Source: Orychophragmus violaceus
Taxonomy: Eukaryota; Streptophyta; Magnoliopsida; Brassicales; Brassicaceae
NCBI GenBank assembly: GCA_030180135.1
Contig: CM058235.1
Span: 16,578,720 to 16,642,719, forward strand
Length of the DNA stretch: 64,000 bases
Direction of reading: 5' to 3'
Below are positions 52,427-64,000 of the stretch, in pieces (the stretch's first letter is position 1; the number at the start of each line of letters is the position of its first letter). The position numbers and the translations under genes are program-made. Under the pieces are notes generated by a model. It worked only from the letters and a program-made list of their open reading frames with translations, had not been told where the DNA came from and did no database searches.

Positions 52427-53054
52427 TATGTCTTAAGAATATAATTTTTATTATAAGTTAACATGGTATTTCCTTACACTAGAAAAACAACAAATACTGT
52501 ATTATTTTATAAATATACTCGTAACCTAAATGTATAACAAGCACAACAAGATGATATGATAATAGTATAATACTAAACGTTAATCACAATAATTTCCAAC
52601 ATATTTTGTTTATCAGTTTGCAGTTTTATTTTCCAGATCATCTATTATTATGTAACTAAAATTAATAATAATAACGAATTATTGTAAAAAGCATGCATTA
52701 TAGGAGTTTGAAGAACTGAGATGGTGACTCAGCAACATTGCCACTGATACAAACCACTAAATTATATGTCATCACCAATTTATATATATTTTTTAAAAAA
52801 AAAATTAAAGAAAGTGATCTAGTTGTTAATGGAATACTTTTAATTTTGAATTAATATTTGACTAATCATTCTTAATCTATATTTAAAATATAATTAAAGA
52901 TATATATATATATATATATTCATAAAACGTTGATATATTTTATACAGGAACTTTTTAAAATAATAAATTAGAATTATGTGGATTAATTTACTGGTTAATG
53001 ATTATAAAGAAAAAGAAAAATACTTGGCACTTTCTATATTAAATATATTGTTTT

Positions 53055-53061
<7 letters not shown>
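52427..53061. other. AT-rich upstream region of SCPL51
   Basis: No gene; a (TA)n run at about 52899-52920. Confidence 0.45.

Positions 53062-53110
<49 letters not shown>
53062..53110. repeat. (AT)n microsatellite, about 24 units
   Basis: Uninterrupted alternating run about 155 bp upstream of the SCPL51 start codon; likely length-polymorphic. Confidence 0.92.
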
Positions 53111-53112
<2 letters not shown>

Positions 53113-53178
53113 ATATAGGGTGAACCAATAGCATTGAATTAGTGTGCCTTGTTATTATGAAATATATTACTTCCTAGT

Positions 53179-53210
53179 GTCTCTCTATCTCTCTCTCTCT
53201 CTATATATTT
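53179..53210 (+). promoter_or_regulatory. CT-rich patch and TATA-like box of SCPL51
   Basis: A TCTCTCTATCTCTCTCTCTCT pyrimidine patch is followed by CTATATATTT (53201-53210), about 56 bp before the ATG. Such Y patches near the start site are common in plant promoters. The exact core is uncertain. Confidence 0.4.
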
Positions 53211-53265
53211 TAGCTCTCTCTTTACAATCAAGATAGGAAAATTGATCCACAAAGAGTCGTCTAAA

Positions 53266-56200
53266 ATGAAGAGATCAGTTGCACAACTGGTGATTCTGTG
53301 TCTCATTGTGTCATGTACCAATGGAGAAACCAAAGCTGTTAGAAGCAACTCGGATGGATCCGAAGCTTGGGGATACGCCGAAGTTAGACCAAGTACGTCC
53401 TTTATCTCTCACTCCATCATTTGAAGCAGACAAGAATATATGTATTGTTGATTAGTTGTAACTAAATGGGTTTTCTTTTGACTCATTTTCCTCCAAAATC
53501 AAAACCTGAAAAATAAATAAATAGAAGCACACATGTTTTGGTGGCATTATAAAAGTCCGTATAGAGTTGAAGATCCTTCTAAGCCATGGCCTATTATCCT
53601 CTGGCTCCAAGGTGGACCTGTAAGTTTTTTTTACGTATATGTGTGGTTCTATCTACTTTTATTTAACATGTCGTTCTTATCTCTTTCGTCTTTTATACGT
53701 TTTTTTTTTTTGTCTTTGGAGTAATTTTTTTGTTAGTTGATAGTTGTTTCAATTATTTGATTCAATGAAACAGGGAGCTTCAGGAGTTGGAATAGGGAAT
53801 TTTCAGGAGGTTGGTCCATTGGACACATTTCTTAAGCCAAGAAATTCAACTTGGTTGAAGAAAGCCGATCTCTTGTTTGTGGTATTGATTTACTTTAACT
53901 TTTAAAATATATATAAAGAAGAAAATAAAATTGTAATTTAAAAATATATAATTAATTAGGGTTGCGTAGTATCTAATTTGACGAGTCATAGAACACCCAC
54001 ATTGAAGGTTCTTAGGGTGGGGTTCTTAAAAAAAATTATTAAAATATTATGGGTCCCACGTGAATAGTTAAGAATTAGGTTCTAAAAATCCTTATTTAAG
54101 AACCGGTTCATACACTGTTCATGACACGTGGCAGCTTGTCATTCGTCTATTTTTTTTTGATTTTTGATTTTTTTACACTTCCCCCCCCCAAAAAAAAAAT
54201 TTTTTTTTTTAAGAACCCCGTAGGGGGTTCATGGATGGGGATGCTCTTAAAGACTCGGATATGTTGAGTTCTAATATTGTTTTTTTATGAATATAAAAAT
54301 TGGGGTAAAAGGATAGTCCAGTTGGGACAGGGTATAGTTTCGTGGAAGAGAAGGATTTGTATGTGAAAAGTGATGAAGAAGCAGCAAAGGACTTGACCAC
54401 ACTATTGCAACTACTCTTCAACAAAAACCAGATTTTAAACCAAAGCCCTCTCTTCATTGTTGCTGAATCTTATGGAGGTAAAATTGCTGTTAAGCTCGGT
54501 TTATCAGTTATCAACTCGGTTCAATCTGGCAAATTGAAGCTTCATCTTGGAGGTAAGAGATACTTTTTCTTCCTTTTTCCTTTTGTAAAGTGAAATGAAT
54601 AATGTAGACTTTACATCATTCATTATATTGTGTGTGAATAGGAGTGGTTTTGGGAGATAGTTGGATATCCCCTGAAGACTTTGTGGTGAGTTTCATCAAT
54701 GTTACTTTTGGCTTGTTACTTGTTACATGTAATAAATACTACATTATTTTTATTATAAGTGTTTTTATAGATTTTTCACACATATTAATGAATTTATAAA
54801 ATAATCTTAATTTAATAAACTTATAAGTTTTTATCTCTATATAATAAGTTTAAGAAAATTGCACTGAAAATAAAGCTAAAACAATAAAGCATTATATATA
54901 TATATATATGTGTATATATATAATTGAGATCATGTCCAAGCTCTTGTGGTCAAGTGGTTGGGGACGGGCTTTGGACGCTAATACGTTCCGGGTTCGATTC
55001 TCCTTCCATGTGAAACTAAGTCACATTTGTTTAAGGACACCCACATGGATATGGACCTTGCTTTAGGGGCCCATTTGAATACCCGGAGAGAGAGTCTATC
55101 CATAAGCTGCACCTCCCCTTGGGGATTAGTCTGAACCCTTCCATAGGCTCGGGATACCCCAGATTAATAAAAAAAAAATATATATATATATAATTGAGAT
55201 CATTCTAGGCAGAAAACAGATCATCTCCAAAACTTATAAAACCCTAATAAGCTTTTTGACTTAAAACGTCTATTGATAGGCAAGACATAAAAAATGTATT
55301 TAAACCAGTCATAAAATATATAAAACAAAAAGAAAATAAAACGGATGATGTAGCAATACTCAACATTTACGTGTAACTGAGGTGATATGGTTATGATTTT
55401 GATTGATTGATGGTTACAGTCTTCATGGGGACCTCTTCTCAACTATGTCTCGAGGCTTGATTACAAGGGCATGGATCTCTCTAATAGGTTTTTCTTAATC
55501 CATTTTTTTTCTTTCTTATTAGTACATTTCTAATTATCTCTCTAATCCATATATAATTAATGTTGGAGCAGCTTAGCTGAGAAAATTAGAAAACAACTCG
55601 AGAATGGTGAATACGTTGAAGCCACGGAAACGTGGATGGAACTCGAATCCATAATTAGCGACAACTCCAACTCCGTCGTAATTCTTTCTCTTTTTATCTT
55701 TCTTATCCATTATTATAATTATTATTACATTATATTCACGTGTATATACAATTATATAAATGTGAGAATTTTTAATGCTAAAGTGGTGGTTTTAAAATAA
55801 TGTAGGATTTTTACAATTTTATGTTGGATTCTGGGATGGACCCTCTCTCGCTTGCAACAAGAAAAGAAAATAGACTATTAAAAAGGTATTCGAGATATTT
55901 AAATGATTTGAGAAGTACTGTTAGCGAGGCTGATGAAGGAGACCTTGATAAACTAATGAATGGTGTTATCAAAAAGAAGCTCAAGATTATTCCTAAAGAC
56001 CTCGTGTAAGCAACTTTCTTAATCGTTAATTTATAGGATCAAACTTAATTAATATAGTTAATTTTAGTTGTTAAATGTGTAGATTTAACTTGGTAGTTTC
56101 TTTTGTAAAATTAACAGATGGGGGAACGATTCGGGTAATGTGTTTACAGCGATGCAAGCTGATTTCATGAGACCAACAATCGAAGGCGTATTAATTCTTT

Positions 56201-58038
56201 CCTCAATCTCTAACAATTTTTAAATAAAATTATCTTAAAGTAGTTGAAACGTTAGATATTATATTTTAAGAATAATATATATTTTGGCAGGTCGATGAGC
56301 TTCTTGCCAAGGGAATAGATGTGACCATCTATAATGGACAAGTTAAGACCATGCATCAATATATTCCCTTTCATTGTATGAAAGATGAAAAGAAAAAATC
56401 GTTTGCATTTCGAAATTTGTTGTTTATTGAAATATAATATTATCAGAATAGAAGAATGAGATAAAATGACATGTGGTTATATGCAGCTTGATGTTATCTG
56501 CTCAACAAGTGGAACTGAAGCATGGGTTCACAAGCTCAAGTAAGACTTATATTATATCACTTCTCTAATTTTGATTTACATTTACATCATGTACTTTCTA
56601 TAACTAAGAATATACGAAAATGAAATCCAAATTGAGTGTAGATGGACAACCTCGATGAATCATTGTATATTATAATTAAGTTATTTAGTGGTTCATGTTT
56701 AATGAGGGGTTGTCTTGTAATTCTTGTCAGAAATCATTTTTTCTCAGATGTGAAATTATCTAACATTTTTATTTGGCTGAAGTAATGTCACGTTTTAGAT
56801 TTATTAGAAATTTCGGTGAATAGGCTACTCAACGACTATATTCACGTTGGAATGATTAGTCGGTGTTAAAAACCCGGATTACTTACTAACTATCCAAAAA
56901 AATCCATTGTTATATTCACTTAGTTTGTTTTTCTTAAAGGTTTTCCACTTACACTTAACTTGGATACTATTTCAACAAATCATCATAATAATCGAAATAG
57001 AAAATGACAACACATAGGGAATAATATTAAATAAGTCAGCTAAGGTTGTTGGTATTAAATATATATTATATAAAGTGGTTTGGTATTTATTATCACATGA
57101 TGGAGATGATAATGATGTGTAAGGTGGGAGGGACTACAAGAGTTTAAGAAGATAGAAAGAGAGCCATTATATTGTGAAAATGATAGAACAACAACAAGAG
57201 GATTCACAAAAGCATTCAAAAATCTCCATTTCTATTGGATTCTTGGAGCTGGTCATTTTGTAAGTACTCTTCTCTTTTCTTTTTTCTTTTTATAACATTA
57301 AGTATATATGATTGATTATTCAACACATTTATATTCTTTCTGTCGAAGAATCTGTACTATTAGGTTTTTATATATGTCACAAATATTTCTCGCGAAACTA
57401 AGTTTGTCAGTACATATGCATTTGGTATTGTAAATATTTGTAGGCAGTTCATATTTATTGAGTATTGTTATAAAGAGTGAGAGAAAGCACAAGTCTCTTT
57501 TGCGCTATGTTTAGTAAACCGTCGGCTGTTTGTTTAAAAATTCCCACAAGAGTGTCTGAAACGTTGGTAGTTGCAGTTGGAATGGATTAGTTCAAGTGGT
57601 TTAGTTTTTGTACTATTTATAATTTTTTGTTTTCAACAGTGAGGACAGAATAAAATCAAAAGTATATGGATGATCTTTTTTATAAATAAATAAATTTGGC
57701 CAGTAACGGATTATAATTCGTTTCATAAATAAAATGATTTAGTTTGGAGTTGATTTAGTCTACTGCCACTATAGTATCATTTAAAAACCTGAATCCGGGT
57801 GATATTTCCTTTTATAAAAAATTACTTCCTCTGTGTTTCCTTTCTTTCCTTCACATCAACAGTTTTAAAATAGAACTCTTTTCGCATTACAAGCAAAATA
57901 TATTGAATTGAATGCTTTTGGTGGAGAATTGTAAAATAACATGTTTGGATGTTTTATTGTGTGCAACAGGTACCAGTGGACGAGCCATGTGTTGCATTAA
58001 AAATGGTTGGAGATATAACCAAGTCACCACAACTTTGA
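53266..58038 (+). CDS. SCPL51: Serine carboxypeptidase-like 51, 13 exons, 455 aa
   Basis: Exons: 53266-53392, 53525-53619, 53774-53881, 54312-54552, 54642-54685, 55420-55487, 55572-55677, 55806-56005, 56118-56187, 56291-56341, 56487-56539, 57124-57259 and 57970-58038. All introns are GT-AG and the joined frame has no stop before TGA. The N-terminus (MKRSVAQLVILCLIVSCTNG) is a signal peptide, so the protein should enter the secretory pathway and act in vacuole or apoplast. The family's oxyanion segment is LQGGPGASG (exons 2-3). The triad is Ser163 (ESYGG), Asp372 (NGQLDVICSTSG) and His432 (GAGHFVP). Peptidase family S10; the substrate of SCPL51 is not known to me. Length fits the Arabidopsis protein. 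The ATG at 53266 is chosen because it starts the signal peptide; an upstream in-frame ATG (53242) would add MIHKESSK. Confidence in orthology is high but unsearched. Confidence 0.93.
53990..54248. mobile_element. MITE of the GGTTCTTA family in SCPL51 intron 3
   Basis: The segment starts GAACACCCACATTGAAGG with GGGGTTCTTA and ends AAGAACCCCG..GGATGGGGATGCTC, giving imperfect inverted ends. It contains CACGTGGCAGCTTGTC and a C-run (54181-54189). The intron is 430 bp, larger than most in this gene because of the insert. A related fragment is at 11740-11935. Confidence 0.6.
54934..55182 (+). mobile_element. tRNA-derived SINE in SCPL51 intron 5
   Basis: A-box-like TGTGGTCAAGTGGTTGG and B box GGGTTCGATTC lie near the 5' end with tRNA-like spacing, and the 3' end is A-rich. 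A long identical duplication (21 bp ending ATTGAGATCAT; 54913-54933 and 55183-55203) flanks it. It fits Brassicaceae SINEs (SB type) transcribed by RNA polymerase III and moved by LINE enzymes. Same orientation as the gene. Confidence 0.9.
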
Positions 58039-58428
58039 CCATTCTTTCTTCCAACTTCATATCACAAACATGACACTACTCGACAGATGAGACACCTTTC
58101 AATCTGCTTGATTTTTATCATTACTCAAACCTTAAAAACAAAAGATATTTCATCTGTAGTTAACGGTGAAACTACATATGATTTGTTTTATACAAATATA
58201 ATAATAAAAGTTGAAAAAATATTTGAATTATATTTATATTGCTGTTTTATTATTTATGGTAACATGATGACAAAAAGAATTCTTTATTTATCATTATTAT
58301 AGGGGGAAAAAACTGAAAAAGTCTTAGTATCCAAAAGCTTGAAAGTGGTAAAAATTCTTGATGACAAAAGCTTTTGCAATGTAAAATCGAGTTTTAAGGG
58401 TCTCATAATACAAATTAAGTATTTAAAA
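58039..58428 (+). other. SCPL51 3' flank
   Basis: Probable 3' UTR and terminator region. AATAAA-like words (AATAATAAAAG at about 58199) could serve polyadenylation. No second gene. The last nine bases (58420-58428, TATTTAAAA) are a target duplication. Confidence 0.4.
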
Positions 58429-59550
58429 GGGGAGAATCCCATTAAAAACCATCAATATGGCACTCACTTCCCCTTTAAACCTCAAGACTATCATATGATT
58501 AAATTAAACATTCAATATGACAAAACTGACAAATTAAACTTTCAATGTGGCTTTCTTCTTCATTGCTTTAAAACCCTAACGGAATTGTTCACGATGAACA
58601 GTGATTCCGTTAAAAAAAATATTTTTTTAAATTTTTTTTGTTTTCTAATCATCTAGAAAAATTCCAAAAAATCTAAAAAAAAAAGATTCACCAAATTTGA
58701 AATAAAAATTTAAAAAATCTCAAACAAATTTTAAATTTCGGAAAAACTCTTAAAATAATTCAAATAATTCAAAACTTCTTAAAAACTTACAAAAATTCAA
58801 AAATTCAAAAATATTCTTTAAGTATATATTTTTTTTTAAAACTCTGAAATATACAAAATAAAATAAGAAGTTAAATATATTTCTCCATATATTTTTAAAA
58901 TTAAAAAAATCCATAGATTATATAAAACTAAAGCTAAAAATTTTAAAATGCACATTTTATTTTATTGACTATTTAATGATAAATTGCAATAAAAATAGTG
59001 AACAATTCCATATAATTTTTATTGTCAATAAAATAAAATGTGCATTTTAAAATTTTTAGCTTTAGTTTTATATAATCTATGGATTTTTTTTTTAATTTTA
59101 AAAATATATGGAGAAATATATCTAACTTCTTATTTTATTTTATATATTTCAGTTTTTTTAAAAAAATACTTAAAGAATATTTTTGAATTTTTGAATTTTT
59201 CTAAGTTTTTAAGAAGTTTTGAATTATTTTAAGAGTTTTTCGGAAATTAAAATTTGTTTGAGATTTTTTGAATTTTTATTTCAAATTTGTTGAATCCTTT
59301 TTTTAGATTTTTTGGAATTTTTCTAGATGAATAGAAAAAAAATTAATTTTTTTTTTTAAAATATTTTTTAACGGAGTCACTATTCATCGTGAACAGTTTC
59401 GTTAGGGTTTTAAAACAATGAAGAAGAAAGCCACATTGAAGATTTAATTTGTCAGTTTTATCACATTGAACGTTTAATTTAATCATGTGATAGTCTTGAG
59501 GTTTAAATTGGAAATGAGTGCCACATTGATGTTTTTAATGGGATTCTCCC
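58429..59550. mobile_element. Foldback element, 1122 bp, arms about 530-540 bp
   Basis: The left arm 58429-58968 starts GGGGAGAATCCCATTAAAAA and returns inverted in 59025-59550 ending GGGATTCTCCC, with a loop of about 56 bp. The flanks are the perfect 9-bp duplication TATTTAAAA (58420-58428 and 59551-59559), which suggests a Mutator-type element. The whole element is inverted repeat with AT-rich arms and no protein. It sits between the convergent 3' ends of SCPL51 and VPS50. A transcript running through it would fold into a long near-perfect hairpin. Confidence 0.9.
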
Positions 59551-59727
59551 TATTTAAAAGTGGGAAAAATGCATGTTACAATCTTTTCAAGACTGTACAA
59601 CTTCAGTAGGATCTTTTACACAAACCCCATCAAGCAACGACAGTAACTAAGGCAAATTTACACCACTCGATACAAAGGCAAAAGTAAGAACCAAAAGTGA
59701 GAGACATAACAAGACCAGAGATTTGAT

Positions 59728-62700
59728 CTACGCAGCAGCTGATTCAATCTTATCCACAACTTCTAGCCGCGTTTTCCTCTTCCAGCCTTTCATGGTGGCT
59801 ACTAAATTCACCAGTCCAATGACCTGTCCTTTTGTATATTCCTGTATACAATTTACAATCCATGTTTACACATTCACATCAAGTCTTCTACCATCGACTT
59901 AACTGACGCAAAACATCATAAACCAAAAGGAAGATTTGGTTGTTTACCGGATGAGACCTTGCCCAGTGGACATATTCCGTCTCTGGCAGATAGTATGCCT
60001 GCAAAAATGAGTGATGATTTTGGTTTAAATCGTGAACATTCGTCTCTCTTTTGAGTCTGCCCTTTCATATGAGTTTCTGGTTTGATTACCTTAATAAACG
60101 TTTCCACTATCTGTAACTTTGGCTTCACATTTGTTGGCACAAAGTGTTGAAGCCCGTTTATTAGGACCTACAAAAAGGTCGATAATGTCGGCCAGAATGA
60201 TTCCCATGCATATTAAGTATACAGCAAACGCATGATTAAATGACGCATGTGATTTAATATATCAATTGCTTATTCACTATGTCATCAATACAGAGTACAA
60301 CGGTTTGTCTTATCCTGCAAATCTTTGCAGATGCCTTTTGTTTATATGAAGTTTCTATATCAATATTGGAATGCCTGTTAACGTTGATTGAAACTTATTT
60401 TACTCATGTGCACAATTCCTGATCTAGAGCGGAAGAGAATAACACTGGAAAAACAGAGGGGAAAGGTACCTGAATATCTAATGACATGAGCGCACGTCCT
60501 TCATCCGTACATCTTTTTATTCGAGATAACCCTTCAACCAGCATCTCTGCAAATATTTCAACTCCATATTCCAGTAGGAGGTTTTGCACCTATATATGAA
60601 AAAGAGTTCAAGGTGGATAAAGATTTCCCAATAGTTTGAGAAGAAAATATGCTCCATCTGATATCTTAATCAAATTTAATAGCACGCAGTCCGTTGATTG
60701 CTTATGAAGCAGAATGTGTTCGTTTGATTGTGACACAAAAATCAGAAGGAAAAACCTAAACAGGTGCCAACTACTATATCGGGGGCTCAGGAAATCAGTC
60801 ACACAAATGTCCCAATCCAAAGATGCAAGCATCTATATTTTGTGACAATTTAATCAACTCCTAGAACTGATGACTACAGAAAGTCATTTACCTCCACTGG
60901 AATGCCTCCATGAGCAAGCCTTGTTTTGTAGTGTTTGAATTCCCCAAGCATCAAATCAACATATCTGTTTAGCTCAAAGAGTTTAGTCCAATAGGCCAAG
61001 TAAAGTGGTCAGAATCTAGTTTAAGAGCATCAACCGTGTACTGAATATCTAAATCAGTAAATAAGTAGGCAGCTTAACAATGATAACTTTGTACAGCACG
61101 AGCACTCTAAATGATTACTTCCGAAAAACTCTGAACATCTGAATAGTCAAGTCTTTAATGATTTAATTGGAGTTGCAGGTACAAATATCGAACAGCAAAC
61201 AGAGTAACTGAATGAAGTAACATACCCATTATGCTCCACTCCAAGCTCCTTGACTTCCCATTTAGAATTAGCAATCCGGTCGACATATCTACAAAATCAG
61301 TTAATGGAGAATGGACATACATACCCTCAATGAGAACCAATAACATAAAAACCAATGTTCGACTTTACCATACTGATTGAATTCACAGTATATAAATTTT
61401 TGTAACAGTTTTAGAATTCCAGAGGTCACTAAGAATAAGAATAAAAGGCACAAGCGAGGAGAAAGATGCAATCTATCTAAAAACTTTCTTAATCAGATCA
61501 GCAATTTACCCATTAACATGCAGCAGTATCCTCGCAGTTGTCCTATGTAAGTGCTCTGTCAAATCAGGTACGGAACCAACCTGATGAATCATTCCACTTA
61601 ATGCAACTCCTTCAAATATATTTGCTACCACATATTGTATATACATAGTTATTGACTAATATATATTATTTGAGAAATTAATATTACAGAGGAATACAAT
61701 GTAACTGCGTGTGATCATCCAACATAATCCATTATTTTTAAGAGGCAAACAACTATTGGATGCTACAGAGGTCTAGTACAATCAGACTGTATGCAATGTT
61801 GCCAACAGCACACATCAAATAAGGTAATATATTTCCGGCTCAGCCAGAGTTTATAAGGAATCAGAACCGAACACATACCAGTTGACCAAAGAAGTCTTCA
61901 ACCAGAGAGCCATTTCGTGACATAAGCATCGATTGGAGATGACCCTTTGATTTATGCAATATTCGAGCCACAAGAGAAACAGTGTCCACTGCAGCACATC
62001 TTTCCTGTAAGCGACAATCATGTGTTACAGAAACCTTTTTATTGTAGCTGCTCTTCTCTTCTCATACTCCATATATGAAATACGTGAAAGTAAGTGAGCA
62101 GGAATCTTCATCTTTAGGTTTACTAGACAGAAACCAATATTGATTATAGTTTTCAGATTGAAAAAAACCTAGCCCATACCTTGAGACTAAAAGATATGCC
62201 TGATACGTGACCACATGTTGTATTTAAGGGACTCGCTGGAGTCACGTCCGCAAGACTATGAACTGTGTTGGGAAAGGCAAGTGAAGAAGATGGTGATGAT
62301 GAAAACTGAGGTTTTATCCATTGCTCACACTCTTGTGATATCCGGGATAAGCAGCTTTTCAAACGATCTGCATTTCAAAAATTAAAGTATATTCTATGTT
62401 GAGCAAAATGGTTTTCCTCGTAGTCTTAAAAGCTATAACATAAACCATATTGAAGCAGGTCGGGAGCAGCATTACAAACAAAGAGGACCATCAAAGGAAA
62501 CGAATCAGTTACTCACGATTGGAAGAGTCGGCAACTCCTTTTCCACCTGAATTTGTATTCTCTTGACCAAATACTTGATACACGAAATAGAAAAAGACCC
62601 CAAACAATTGGCATATTCCCTACAGAATTCCAAACAGGTGTAAAAGATATAACTGAAAAGAAATCAAGGAAAAAAATAGTAAGGAAATCTGCAGAATTCG

Positions 62701-64000
62701 TAGAATTAGATTGGTACCTTGAAAAATTCGACATTAACAATTTCTAGTTTCTGCATAAGCCTCGCGTACTTATCCATCGATCTAAGAGACATAACACGGT
62801 TATCACAATTCCGTATCACAAAAGTGACCTGGAGAAAATATGTGATGGGAACGCTGTAATTCTAGTTTCAAGCATTTGCTAAACCGCATATTACCTTAGA
62901 AGACAAAGCGAGGATCCTGTTTGAGTTGTCAAGTCATCATTAGTACTGAAATGTGAAGAAGGACTCCTTGATATACTACGTGTAAAACTTCGTCTTGGAA
63001 GCTGACTATCCTCGTCAATATAGTCAGCATGAAGGTCTTCGTTTTCATCTCCTGAAACAGGACTACCTCCGTTAATGCGTTTTTTATCTCTTATATTGGG
63101 ATTGACAACGTCCTCGTGAATATTATCATTCCCTTTGAAATCTCCAGAGGCAGCTCCACTGACTGGGGAATAGTCTTGATCTTCTCTATAGTAAGTTAAC
63201 TTTGCTGAGAAAGGATTTCCACCTTTCAACCAATATGAGAATCCACTTCTGTTCCCACTGGGATCAATCGAGTCATTTGACTTACTAGAGTGAGGGAATC
63301 TGGAAGAACCAGGGGCACTTCGGGAAGACATAATTAGGGGAGCCCCATCCCCCACAAGACCGGCAAAATTAATAGCTTGCACAGTATCAGGTGGCAGCTT
63401 CGTCCATTTCTCCTTCTCTAGGACCATTTTGAGCGCCTGTTAGGGAGAAAAACCAAACAAAAACTTTACCTTCACTGTATCATGTAGAAGAGGTGATGCA
63501 TGAAAGTAACTAGGTATGTGGTATTGGCAATGTCAGTCCAATGGGCATTGTGAAACTGGACTTACATGCATGCTTTGCCTATGAAATGCAGTGAAATAAT
63601 TTACGCATACACCCTTTAGCTTCTCCCTAAAATCAACAACTTCAAATCCACAGAACGCTTCCCCAGCAAGGATAAAGACGCTCAGGTCTTCATAATTTTT
63701 TAGGAACTGATGTATACTTGCTGAAGAAGCAGCTGGGGATGAGAGCAAAACTGACACACGGCTTGTTGTAAGTTGCCAAAGATTTCTGCGTCCTCTTTGC
63801 AGAGTTTCTGAAACAAAAGCAGCACTCTCTGTTCGTAGATAGTACCATGGTGACTCGCCACTAGATACTGTATCTCCAGAATCCCTAGACTCGTTTATTG
63901 CACTATTAGATGCTTGTTGCACGGGACTGGAGGTTTCTCTTCCACCAGACTCTTCAGCAGAAATGGTACAAGGAGGTATGCTTGCTGAACTCATGGCTGA
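59728..64000 (-). CDS. VPS50: Syndetin/VPS50-like tethering-complex subunit, C-terminal 675 aa (5' end outside window)
   Basis: Exons on the minus strand: beyond 64000-63566, 63436-62895, 62781-62718, 62619-62517, 62367-62180, 62004-61879, 61580-61510, 61288-61226, 60964-60892, 60589-60470, 60167-60090, 59998-59948 and 59841-59728 (TAG). All visible introns are GT-AG and the frame is continuous over 2028 bp. Landmarks: ESPWYYLRTESAAFVSETLQ, CGFEVVDFREKLKGVCVNYF, GAPLIMSSRSAPGSSRFPHS, SRISQECEQWIKP, GVEHNGYVDLMLGEFKHYK and MKGWKRKTRLEVVDKIESA. These agree closely with my memory of At2g27900, which has an N-terminal Vps54-like coiled-coil region (upstream of this window) and a C-terminal DUF2451/syndetin domain. 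In animals syndetin replaces VPS54 in the EARP complex with VPS51-53 and acts in endosomal recycling; the plant role is inferred from that. Confidence 0.88.

Noticed and set aside
54944..54995. A tRNA gene suggested by A and B boxes
   Set aside because: No cloverleaf stem pairing or CCA-side acceptor; target duplications and an A-rich tail show a SINE.
58339..58656. 105-codon frame after SCPL51
   Set aside because: It spans the foldback arm border and encodes no recognisable protein.

Overview
This is plant nuclear DNA, almost certainly from a Brassicaceae species. Two real host genes sit at the right end with ordinary GT-AG introns. Their predicted proteins match, from memory, Arabidopsis SCPL51 (At2g27920) and the syndetin/VPS50 homologue At2g27900, which lie close together on Arabidopsis chromosome 2. 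The rest of the window (about 1-53,000) is a transposon-rich intergenic block. I found no rRNA, tRNA or CRISPR locus.

Layout. 376-2150 is a non-autonomous MULE-like element filled with minisatellites. 2524-4638 is a 5'-truncated LINE. 5898-11728 is a complete but protein-less LTR element (TSD ATAAT) with long LTRs carrying 41-bp and 21-bp minisatellites. 13432-16239 is an Athila-type Gypsy remnant (minus strand, gag with three stops). 18233-23451 is a full-length, decayed CACTA element (TSD TTA) with TNP2, a TnpA-like gene and a second, antisense TnpA-like gene. 24960-28755 is a decayed LINE with endonuclease and reverse transcriptase. 29788-34618 is a structurally intact Ty1/copia element (minus strand, one 1495-codon ORF, identical 127-bp LTRs, TSD TAAAC). 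It is followed by a small copia-type solo LTR (34779-34948) and a Gypsy-type solo LTR (35418-36690). 37702-39150 is a LINE-tailed retroposon. 39535-44970 is a second complete protein-less LTR element (TSD CACTT, LTRs differing at about six sites). 45181-48345 holds two nested tandem-repeat systems. 48590-52150 is a large inverted repeat made of two copies of an element that carries a RING-H2 gene fragment.

Host genes. SCPL51 (53266-58038, plus strand, 13 exons, 455 codons) encodes a secretory-pathway serine carboxypeptidase-like protein with an intact Ser-Asp-His triad. Its introns 3 and 5 carry a MITE and a tRNA-derived SINE. VPS50 (59728 to beyond 64000, minus strand) supplies the C-terminal 675 codons of a tethering-complex subunit. 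The genes converge, and the 1.7 kb between their stop codons contains a 1.12-kb foldback element that could form a long hairpin.

The best candidates for something under-described are: the two protein-less LTR elements, plus a related solo LTR, whose LTRs or interiors are built from minisatellites; the RING-carrying inverted repeat; the CACTA element with paralogous TnpA-like genes in opposite orientation; and the foldback hairpin between two convergent genes. All calls come from reading the sequence; family names rest on remembered motifs, not on database searches.
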